From contig JADZDV010000428.1 of NCBI GenBank assembly GCA_020850915.1, forward strand, positions 1 through 12,271: DNA of 12,271 nt, given 5' to 3'. The DNA comes from Chloroflexota bacterium (GTDB taxonomy: Bacteria > Chloroflexota > UBA6077 > JADZDV01). Numbering within the stretch: the stretch's first letter is position 1; the number at the start of each line of letters is the position of its first letter. The notes beneath the pieces are model-generated. The model saw nothing but the letters and a program-made list of their open reading frames with translations, did no database searches and had not been told where the DNA came from. Positions 6,789 to 12,271 of this stretch are shown in pieces. The position numbers and the translations under genes were made by a program.

Positions 6789-7499
6789 ATGACCAAGCGG
6801 GTTTGGGATGACGTCGTAACTGAGCGGGACAAGCAGGTTTATGCGCTGGGCGGTTTTGCTAGCAAGGGGGGACTGGGCGATCGCCCGGCCGTCATCGTCA
6901 TCGACGTGATGTACCACAGCGTGGGCGACAAGCCGGAGCCGATTCTCGACTCCGTGAAGAAGTACCCCGCGAGCTGCGGCGACGAGGGCTGGCAGGCGGT
7001 CTACCGGATACGGGAGCTGCTCGAGCGTGCCCGCGCCGCCGGCGTGCCAGTCATCTACGTCAAGGGTACGGACAAGACAGCCGCGGATTTCGGCCGCTAC
7101 GCGGACAAGATGCCGGGGCTCACCGTTCGCGGGTCAGTCGGAACGCACGATTCGCGAGACATCGTCGAGGAGATCGCCCCGATGCCGGGCGACCCGATCG
7201 TGCGCAAGCCAAAGAGCAGCGCGTTTTTCAGGACCAACCTCCCCGAGCTGCTCGAGGAGCTGGGCGTTGATACGCTCCTGATCGCCGGCTGCACGACCAG
7301 CGGCTGCGTTCGCCTCACCGCGGCCGACGCCTTCCAGCATGACATCAAAACCGCGGTCATCGAGGAGTGCGTCTACGATCGCGGCCAGGCCAGCCACGCC
7401 GTCAACCTGTGGGATATGAACGCCAAGTACGCTGACGTCATCTCCCTCGAAGACGTCACCGCGTACCTCGCCCGCATCCCATCCGCGGCACGGCGATGA
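6789..7499 (+). CDS. Cysteine hydrolase, isochorismatase / N-carbamoylsarcosine amidohydrolase-like
   Basis: A 236-residue cytoplasmic amidohydrolase of the isochorismatase-like superfamily. The catalytic triad is visible: Asp39 in VIVIDV, Lys140 in RKPKSSAFF and Cys173 in GCTTSGCVR. The GCTTSGCVR-TAADAF pattern matches members that hydrolyse amide or carbamoyl C-N bonds, such as N-carbamoylsarcosine amidase, maleamate amidase and ureidoacrylate amidase RutB, rather than true isochorismatase, which lacks the Cys nucleophile. The extended N-terminus (1-30) before the first strand is also seen in N-carbamoylsarcosine amidases. It sits 249 bases after livF and 73 bases before a peptide-type binding protein gene. 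With the upstream RidA-type gene it suggests catabolism of a nitrogen compound (inference). The superfamily is firm; the substrate is unknown. Confidence 0.9.
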   Translation: MTKRVWDDVVTERDKQVYALGGFASKGGLGDRPAVIVIDVMYHSVGDKPEPILDSVKKYPASCGDEGWQAVYRIRELLERARAAGVPVIYVKGTDKTAADFGRYADKMPGLTVRGSVGTHDSRDIVEEIAPMPGDPIVRKPKSSAFFRTNLPELLEELGVDTLLIAGCTTSGCVRLTAADAFQHDIKTAVIEECVYDRGQASHAVNLWDMNAKYADVISLEDVTAYLARIPSAARR

Positions 7500-7559
7500 G
7501 CGCCTGACGCCATGCCCGCTGCCCGGTGGGGCTCTCAGCCGATCGTCCGAGCTTCGCCC

Positions 7560-7564
7560 AGGAG
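7560..7564 (+). promoter_or_regulatory. Ribosome binding site for the GTG start at 7573
   Basis: AGGAG lies 8 bases before GTG 7573. This start gives a basic N-terminus and a lipobox at the right distance. The 7500-7572 gap otherwise shows no clear promoter or terminator. Confidence 0.65.
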
Positions 7565-7572
7565 ATTAGTCA

Positions 7573-9357
7573 GTGCGCAGACCAGCAGGTTTCAGCAGGC
7601 TCGCCCATCGCTTTCCGTTCGTGCCAGTGCTGCTCATGGCCGCCATGGTGGCCTGCCAGCCAGCGACCGCCCCGCCGGCCGCGCCAGCCCAGCCCGCCGA
7701 ACAGCCGACGGCCGCCCCAGCCGCCAAACCGGCTGGGCAGCCCGCCCCAGCCCTGGCCGCCAAGCCGGCCGAGCAGCCGGCGGTCGCCGCCAAACCGGCC
7801 GAGTCTCCCGCCGCCAAGCCCACCGCGCCGTCCGGCCGGCTCGTGGTGGCGGTCCCGCAATGGGGCAATGAGACGCCGCTCGCCTGGCGCTCCGCCTCCG
7901 CTGACAAGGCGCTCTGGGACGTCGCGTTCGATTCGCTCATCATGCGAGACCCGAAGACAGCGGAGTATCGCCCCGGCCTGGCGACATCGTGGGACCACTC
8001 CGCCGACTACAAGACCTGGACGTTCAAACTCCGTCAGGGGGTGATGTTCCACGAGAACTACGGCGAGATGACGGCTGACGACGTCAAGTTCACGATCGAG
8101 CAGAACCTCAAGCCGGACTCCCAGGGCGGCTCCGCGCCGTTCTTCCGCGACCAGCTCGCGGGGGTCGACGCGCCGGACAAGTACACCGTCGTGATGCGCT
8201 TCAAGAACCCGGTCTGGGAGGTGCCCGGCCACCTGGCCCAGCGCACGGGCTATCAGAACATCATCTCGAAGAAGTACGTTGAGCAGGTCGGCGACGAGAA
8301 AGCAGGCCTCCATCCGATTGGGACGGGGCCCTACCACCACGTCGAGGGCAAGCAGGGCGACTTCCACCGCTTCGAAGCGGTGCCGAACCACTGGCGCGTG
8401 ACCCCCGCCTACCAGGAGCTGATCATCCGACGCGTTGCTGACCCGGCTGCCCGGGTGGCGGGTCTGCGGTCGGGCGAGATCGACGTCGCTCAAGTGATGG
8501 GCGACTTTCTCGATCAGACCAAGAAGGCTGGGATTCGCCTCCACGAGGTTCCCAGCAGCGCGCAGTACTGGATCGTCCTGTCGGGCCAGACGTCGCCCAA
8601 CTACGAGGACTACTGCCCCAAGTGCCCCTGGGTGGGCGATCCCAACGATCCGAAGAGCCTGGAGAACGCGCAGAAGGTCCGCCTCGCGCTGAACCTGGCG
8701 GTCAACAAGCAGGCGATCGTCGATGGCCTCTGGCGTGGCTACGGAGCGCTGACGCCGTTCTCCTACATGTACTACCCGACGGATAAGGGCTACAGCGCTG
8801 ACTGGAAGATCCCCCCGTACGATCCCCAGCGCGCCAGGCAGCTCCTTGCCGAAGCTGGCTACCCCAACGGCTTCGAGATCCGGGTCAATCCCACCGTTCA
8901 GAACGTGGCGGTCGACGGGCCGGACGTGGTGGAGGCCGTCGCCCTGGACTGGGAGAAAGTCGGGCTCCAGGTGAAGCGCGTGCCTGAGGACTTCGGCGCA
9001 TTCCTCTCCAAGGTCCGCGCGAGGAAGACGAACATGACGGCCTGGCCCTACGGCTCGCTGCCGCAGGACGAGCCGATCCTCAGCCTCTCGCGTGCTATCT
9101 GGACGAAAGGCCCGTTCAACCTGCTCGCTGAAGGTCCGTTCGACCAGGATGTTGACACCATCCTGCGCGAGACCGACTCGAACAAGCGGGCCCAGCTCAC
9201 GCACGATCTCGGTCAGAAGCTCTACCAGCAGTATCGCGCCGTGATGATCGGCATGCGCGCGACGACCTGGGGCGTGAGTAAGAAGGTTGGCACCTGGCCA
9301 ACGATCGCGTACACGCCGACCGAGACGAACATCGAGTACATCACGCCCGGACAGTAG
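7573..9357 (+). CDS. Lipoprotein substrate-binding protein, SBP_bac_5 family (peptide/nickel/opine type ABC transporter)
   Basis: A 594-residue extracytoplasmic receptor. The signal MRRPAGF...LMAAMVAC ends in a lipobox at Cys28; 29-87 is a Pro/Ala/Lys/Glu linker; the family-5 domain runs from about 88 to the end. Family landmarks are EYRPGLATSWDHSADYKTWT, FKLRQGVMFHE, MTADDVKFTIEQNL, HPIGTGPYH, VRLALNLAVNKQAIVDGLWRGYG and YDPQRARQLLAEAGYPNGF. The family serves DppA/OppA/NikA-type importers. A CPKC motif (Cys348, Cys351) stands out, since the only other Cys is the lipidated one. No permease or ATPase of the Dpp/Opp type is in the window. The next gene starts 17 bases after the stop and encodes another binding protein, of a different family, which is odd for a transporter operon. 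The ligand is unknown. Confidence 0.93.
   Translation: MRRPAGFSRLAHRFPFVPVLLMAAMVACQPATAPPAAPAQPAEQPTAAPAAKPAGQPAPALAAKPAEQPAVAAKPAESPAAKPTAPSGRLVVAVPQWGNETPLAWRSASADKALWDVAFDSLIMRDPKTAEYRPGLATSWDHSADYKTWTFKLRQGVMFHENYGEMTADDVKFTIEQNLKPDSQGGSAPFFRDQLAGVDAPDKYTVVMRFKNPVWEVPGHLAQRTGYQNIISKKYVEQVGDEKAGLHPIGTGPYHHVEGKQGDFHRFEAVPNHWRVTPAYQELIIRRVADPAARVAGLRSGEIDVAQVMGDFLDQTKKAGIRLHEVPSSAQYWIVLSGQTSPNYEDYCPKCPWVGDPNDPKSLENAQKVRLALNLAVNKQAIVDGLWRGYGALTPFSYMYYPTDKGYSADWKIPPYDPQRARQLLAEAGYPNGFEIRVNPTVQNVAVDGPDVVEAVALDWEKVGLQVKRVPEDFGAFLSKVRARKTNMTAWPYGSLPQDEPILSLSRAIWTKGPFNLLAEGPFDQDVDTILRETDSNKRAQLTHDLGQKLYQQYRAVMIGMRATTWGVSKKVGTWPTIAYTPTETNIEYITPGQ
7720..7806 (+). repeat. Dispersed 21-bp repeat (3 copies) encoding the lipoprotein linker
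   Basis: Three in-frame near-copies at 7720-7740, 7756-7776 and 7786-7806 encode AAKPAGQ, AAKPAEQ and AAKPAES in the spacer of the family-5 binding protein. They are 36 and 30 bases apart, so the array is less regular than the linker repeats of the other lipoproteins here. Confidence 0.65.
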
Positions 9358-9374
9358 GCGCGGAGGAGGAGACG

Positions 9375-10850
9375 ATGCAGCGGCTATCGATGCTCCGAGT
9401 TCTGGCCATCATCTGGCTCCCGCTGACACTCGCGGCCGGCTGCGTCTTCCAGCCCGCGCCCGCGGCTCCGCCGCCGGCTGCCGCTCCAACCGCCGCGCCG
9501 GCCAGCGCCAGCAAGCCGGCCGCGCCCGCGGCGGCTTCCGCGCCCGCGGCGGCTTCGGCGCCCGCGGCGGCCGCGAAGCCGGCCGCCTCTTCAGGGGTCG
9601 GCGTTCAGCCGGCTGCCAAGACCTCTGCCCTGCCCACCGGGCCGGTGGATATCGTCTTCTGGAGCATCACGCTGCCGGGCCAGCCTGAGATCGTTGCCGA
9701 TCGCATCAAGGAGTACACCACCGCTCACCCGAACGTGAAGATCCAACTGGACAACCTGGCGTACAGCGACCTCGAGACGAAGCTCCGGGTTGCTATGGGC
9801 ACCGGGACCGGCCCGGACCTCACACTGGTCAATAGCGGCTGGCTGCCGCCCTACGCGGAGAAGAACAACTTCCTGCCTCTGACGCCAGAGTCGCTCGGCT
9901 ACCCCTCGCTGGACGCGATGCGGAAGGCCTACATTCCCGCGGCGCTCGACTCCGTCATCTACGACGGCAAGATCATGGCGATCCCGTACTACTGGAACGT
10001 CTTTGACCTGTACATCAACACGGCCCATTTCAGGGAAGCCGGTCTGGATCCCGATAAGGATGCTCCGAAAACGTGGGTCCAGACGTTGGAGGTCGCGAAG
10101 AAGCTCACCAAGACCGAGGGTGGCAAGATCACCCGTCAGGGCTTCCGCTTCCCCATCGTCAACCGCCCGAACGTCCAGACGTCGTTCGAGCAGATTCTCT
10201 TCCAGTTCGGCGGGAGCGCCGTCGGCCCAGACGGCAAGTGCTCCCTGAACAACGAGGCGGGTGTCAAGGCGATGGACCTCTACGCCTCCTTCACGCGGCA
10301 GAAGGTCATGGACCCGAACGTCTCGGTGGCGACCGTCCCGATCCCAACGCTCGACATCGCGAAAGAAGTGGCCTCGATGGAGACGGGCCACCCGCTCACG
10401 ATCCAGTTCATCCGCGACAACAACCGGGCGATGTACGACAGCAAGGGCTTCAAGCTGGTGCCGCTGCCTCAGGTGGACCCGAACAAGCGGGTCACGGTGA
10501 TGAACGGCCAGACCTTCGCCATCAACGCCGCGGCGTCTCCCGAGAAGATCGCCGTCGCCCAGGACTTCCTGCGGACGCTGATCGCGCGTCCCAACGAATG
10601 GCTCACCAGAGTCGGCGCCATCGCGCCGCTCAACGCGCTCCTGGAGACACCGGAGGCGAAGAGCTTTCCATTCCTGGACGTGATCCTGGACGACATGAAG
10701 TACGGGAAGCACGCCACGTTGTCCAAGTTCGCGGCAGAGATCTGCGAGGGCGAGCTCCGCGCTGTTCAGGCAGTCCTCCTGAACAACGTTGACTCGAAGC
10801 GAGCCCTCGACGACGCCTGCGGGGAGATCAACCGGGCGATCGGGTACTGA
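9375..10850 (+). CDS. Lipoprotein extracellular solute-binding protein, family 1 (SBP_bac_1, sugar-type ABC transporter)
   Basis: A 491-residue receptor. The signal ends in LAAGC (Cys23); 24-89 is an Ala/Pro linker; the family-1 domain starts at about 91 with VDIVFWSITLPGQPEIVADR. It continues with the typical IKEYTTAHPNVKIQL, AMGTGTGPDLTLVNSGWLPPYAEKN, DGKIMAIPYYWNVFDLYINT and AHFREAGLDPDKDAPKTW, which match MalE/UgpB-like receptors. The domain retains PNEWLTRVGAIAPLN and a C-terminal helix ending EINRAIGY. The start ATG follows GGAGGAGGA (9362-9370). It is 17 bases from the preceding family-5 receptor gene, so the two are probably co-transcribed. Permease genes, which usually follow family-1 receptors, are absent: the next gene is convergent. 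It may be an orphan receptor serving permeases elsewhere. The ligand is unknown, with carbohydrate a family-based guess. Confidence 0.92.
   Translation: MQRLSMLRVLAIIWLPLTLAAGCVFQPAPAAPPPAAAPTAAPASASKPAAPAAASAPAAASAPAAAAKPAASSGVGVQPAAKTSALPTGPVDIVFWSITLPGQPEIVADRIKEYTTAHPNVKIQLDNLAYSDLETKLRVAMGTGTGPDLTLVNSGWLPPYAEKNNFLPLTPESLGYPSLDAMRKAYIPAALDSVIYDGKIMAIPYYWNVFDLYINTAHFREAGLDPDKDAPKTWVQTLEVAKKLTKTEGGKITRQGFRFPIVNRPNVQTSFEQILFQFGGSAVGPDGKCSLNNEAGVKAMDLYASFTRQKVMDPNVSVATVPIPTLDIAKEVASMETGHPLTIQFIRDNNRAMYDSKGFKLVPLPQVDPNKRVTVMNGQTFAINAAASPEKIAVAQDFLRTLIARPNEWLTRVGAIAPLNALLETPEAKSFPFLDVILDDMKYGKHATLSKFAAEICEGELRAVQAVLLNNVDSKRALDDACGEINRAIGY
9522..9575 (+). repeat. 18-bp tandem repeat (3 units) encoding the lipoprotein linker
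   Basis: Units at 9522-9539, 9540-9557 and 9558-9575 are nearly identical: the first two differ only in the last base, and the third diverges in its last four positions. They encode APAAAS, APAAAS and APAAAA (residues 50-67). The high DNA identity suggests recent slippage or duplication. Confidence 0.8.
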
Positions 10851-10860
10851 CCCTCACGCT

Positions 10861-10923
10861 GGCGCGGGCGCCCTGACCGGTTGCGTTCGAGGGCGACCTG
10901 CTCAGGCCGCGCGCGGCCACCTG
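10861..10923. terminator. Candidate bidirectional terminator region between convergent genes
   Basis: The 128-base gap between the convergent genes contains GGCGCGGGCGCC (10861-10872, 4-5 bp stem). It also contains the perfect 14-base palindrome GGCCGCGCGCGGCC (10905-10918), which can extend through CA/TG pairs to 10903-10923 with a 3-base bulge. No T-tract follows on either strand, so a classical intrinsic terminator is not shown. The position between two gene ends is the main support. Confidence 0.3.
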
Positions 10924-10978
10924 ACCTGCTCGCGGCCTCCCGCGCACCACCGGGGGCGCTCAGCCCGCGCGCGGATGG

Positions 10979-12163
10979 CTACATGGCCATGACACGGTCG
11001 GCCAGGCTGTTGTCGATGTACTTGTTCACGTCTGTGGGGATGTTATCTATCCCCAGCTTCCGCAGGTTCTCCGCCATCTGCTGGATGCGCTTCGGATCGA
11101 CGCGAATGTCGACCGGGATGAGCTGCGACTCGACGACGTGCCGCTGGTAGACGTTGCCCGCCGCGGGGGCCGGCACCTTCATCGTTTTCGCGATGATCTG
11201 GATGAACTCGTCCTTGTTCTTCGGGTCGTACATCCATTTCAGAGTGTCCCGCCAGCCGCGCATGAAGCCGACGAGCGGCTCCGGGTTCGCGCTGTACCAG
11301 GCCTTCTTGGCGATGAGGACCGTTGGCTGAACGTTCCGCATCGAGGCGTAGTTGTTCGCTACGTCCAGCGCCTTGAAACCGGCATCCAGAAGCTGTGTCG
11401 TCTGCGGCTCGAGCTGCGCCACGGCCATGATCTTGCCAGATTGCATCGCGGCGGTGCGCTCGGCGATCGGTCCGACCACGATGACGGTGTAGTCCGCCTC
11501 CTGGAGGCCGTTCTCGAACAGCATGAGGCGCATCGCGTTGACATCCGCGCCGCCCCGCAGCGAGGTTGCCCCGAGCGTCGCGCCTTTGAGATCGGCCACC
11601 TTGTTGATCGACTTGTTCGCCACCAGCGTGTAGGGGGTGCCTACGGCGCCGCCGACCACCTGCTTGATGTCCGGCTCCTTGTCCTGAGCCGGCCAGGCGG
11701 CGTCCGGTCCGGAGGGGAAGAGGTGGAGCGAGCCGCCCACAAGGGCCTGGACGCCCGCCGGGCCGCTACCGGTGAAGATGACGTCCACCTCGACACCGTA
11801 CTTCCTGAGGAATTCCGGTTTCTCGCTCGCGATGGCAATGACCAGGTGGAACGGGTTGAAGGATGGGATGCCGTAGGTGACCTTCGTCACGCTCTGGGGC
11901 GCGGCGGGAGCGGCGGCAGCGGCCGGCGAAGCTGTCGCCGCGGCCGGACTAGCTGCCGGCGCCGCGGCGGCGGGTGACGCGGCCGGAGCGGCCGGGGCGG
12001 CTGGAGCGGCCGGGGCGGCTGGAGCGGCCGGCTTGGCTGGCGCGGAGGTCGGGCTTGGGGCGGCGGCTGGCGCACAGGCAGCAAACAGCGGCACTCCCAC
12101 GCCCCAGGCGGCCGCCCTCGCGACTCGACCCAGGAACATCCGACGATTCACAGAAGCCCTCAT
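10979..12163 (-). CDS. Tat-type lipoprotein substrate-binding protein, NMT1/SsuA/TauA-like (nitrate/sulfonate/thiamine-precursor type)
   Basis: A 394-residue receptor on the minus strand. The N-terminus NRRMFLG (6-12) resembles a twin-arginine motif (RRxFLK). It is followed by a hydrophobic stretch and the lipobox FAAC (Cys30), so it is probably a Tat-exported lipoprotein. Residues 31-89 are an Ala/Pro linker. The domain begins at about 91 with SVTKVTYGIPSFNPFHLVIAIASE, then LRKYGVEVDVIFTGSGPAGVQALVGG, as in SsuA/TauA/ThiY receptors. VADLKGATLGATSLRGGADVNAMRLML is the typical middle segment, and a helical C-terminus follows. The start ATG at 12163 is preceded by GGAGGA (12171-12176 on the + strand) with a 7-base spacer. 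It is convergent with the family-1 receptor gene. No permease or ATPase partner is in the window. The ligand is unknown: the family covers sulfonates, nitrate, bicarbonate, pyrimidine precursors and aromatic acids. Confidence 0.92.
   Translation of the reverse strand: MRASVNRRMFLGRVARAAAWGVGVPLFAACAPAAAPSPTSAPAKPAAPAAPAAPAAPAAPAASPAAAAPAASPAAATASPAAAAAPAAPQSVTKVTYGIPSFNPFHLVIAIASEKPEFLRKYGVEVDVIFTGSGPAGVQALVGGSLHLFPSGPDAAWPAQDKEPDIKQVVGGAVGTPYTLVANKSINKVADLKGATLGATSLRGGADVNAMRLMLFENGLQEADYTVIVVGPIAERTAAMQSGKIMAVAQLEPQTTQLLDAGFKALDVANNYASMRNVQPTVLIAKKAWYSANPEPLVGFMRGWRDTLKWMYDPKNKDEFIQIIAKTMKVPAPAAGNVYQRHVVESQLIPVDIRVDPKRIQQMAENLRKLGIDNIPTDVNKYIDNSLADRVMAM
11985..12038 (-). repeat. 18-bp tandem repeat (2 perfect units plus a decayed third) encoding the lipoprotein linker
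   Basis: On the + strand two identical 18-base units lie at 11985-12002 and 12003-12020. A third at 12021-12038 matches for 11 bases and then diverges. On the coding strand they give the AAP-type run near residues 43-60 of the NMT1-like receptor. Confidence 0.75.
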
Positions 12164-12170
12164 TGGTCAA

Positions 12171-12176
12171 TCCTCC
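12171..12176 (-). promoter_or_regulatory. Ribosome binding site of the NMT1-like receptor gene
   Basis: GGAGGA on the minus strand, 7 bases before the ATG at 12163, fixes this start and places the twin-arginine motif at residues 7-8. Confidence 0.7.
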
Positions 12177-12223
12177 GTTGCGCCCTGGCAGCTCTTCCCG
12201 CCCGGCCGTCCTCGGCGTGGCAC

Positions 12224-12252
12224 AGCCTATCACGGGCCGGTCGCGATGTCGA
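12224..12252 (-). promoter_or_regulatory. Candidate sigma70-type promoter of the NMT1-like receptor gene
   Basis: On the minus strand TCGACA (complement of 12247-12252) and TAGGCT (complement of 12224-12229) are separated by exactly 17 bases. TAGGCT keeps the important first, second and sixth positions of TATAAT. Transcription would start near 12217, giving a leader of about 54 bases. The arrangement is good, but no experimental or comparative support can be read from the window. Confidence 0.45.
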
Positions 12253-12271
12253 GCGCTCCGGCCTCGGCGGA

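Noticed and set aside
7656..7830. Clustered short repeats as a possible CRISPR or VNTR locus
   Set aside because: The repeats are inside a coding frame, in multiples of three, adjacent or nearly so, and encode the Ala/Pro linker; there are no unique spacers of uniform length.
7512..7871. Plus-strand open frame of 119 codons starting before the family-5 receptor
   Set aside because: It overlaps the signal and linker of the receptor in another frame and consists of Arg/Ala/Gly/Gln-rich repeats produced by the linker DNA.
7570..9204. 544-codon open frame on the minus strand opposite the family-5 receptor gene
   Set aside because: It is antisense to a clear SBP_bac_5 gene and rich in Arg/Gly/Val/Asp, as expected from reading GC-rich codons backwards. 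No family motif is recognisable, and the plus strand explains the region fully.
9591..10712. 373-codon open frame on the minus strand opposite the family-1 receptor gene
   Set aside because: It is a reverse-frame shadow of high-GC coding DNA with low-complexity Arg/Val/Leu composition and no recognisable domain.
11138..11977. 279-codon open frame on the plus strand opposite the NMT1-type receptor gene
   Set aside because: The minus-strand frame has a signal, lipobox and family motifs; the plus frame is Arg/His/Gly-rich and ends in a poly-Gly/Arg run mirrored from the linker repeats.

Overview
The window is GC-rich and almost fully coding. Nine genes lie on the + strand and one convergent gene lies at the right end on the - strand. 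Four genes encode lipoprotein substrate-binding proteins. In each, a lipobox cysteine is followed by a low-complexity Ala/Pro(/Lys) linker of about 60 residues and then the binding domain. Together with purine-rich Shine-Dalgarno sites and GTG starts, this style is what I associate with Chloroflexota (Thermomicrobia or related soil lineages). That assignment is inference; no rRNA or marker gene is present.

Region 1 (1-6539) looks like one co-directional operon. It starts with the C-terminal part of a GntR-family regulator (FCD ligand-binding domain, cut by the window edge). Three bases later comes an unusual protein made of three RidA/YjgF domains in tandem. Then follows a complete branched-chain-amino-acid-type (HAAT) ABC importer: a LivJ-type binding protein, a single-chain LivH-LivM permease fusion, LivG and LivF. 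Gaps are 3, 23, 19, -16 and 63 bases.

Region 2 (6540-7499) is a 249-base spacer, the longest non-coding stretch, with a weak promoter candidate and an inverted repeat, followed by an isochorismatase/N-carbamoylsarcosine-amidase-like cysteine hydrolase. Region 3 (7573-10850) holds two lipoprotein binding proteins of different families (SBP_bac_5 peptide/nickel type and SBP_bac_1 sugar type) in tandem, with no permease or ATPase beside them. Region 4 (10979-12163, - strand) encodes an NMT1/SsuA-type binding protein with a Tat-like lipoprotein signal, convergent to the SBP_bac_1 gene, with a good promoter candidate upstream.

Read together, the locus looks like uptake and breakdown of a small nitrogen-containing compound. 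The regulator senses a metabolite, the Liv-type importer brings the substrate in, the cysteine hydrolase cuts an amide or carbamoyl C-N bond, and the RidA-type protein deals with enamine/imine-type intermediates. The pairing recalls RutB/RutC of uracil catabolism, but the substrate cannot be read from the sequence. The most unusual objects are the triple-RidA chain, whose three active sites have diverged in a clear pattern, and the near-constant linker length across lipoproteins of unrelated families.
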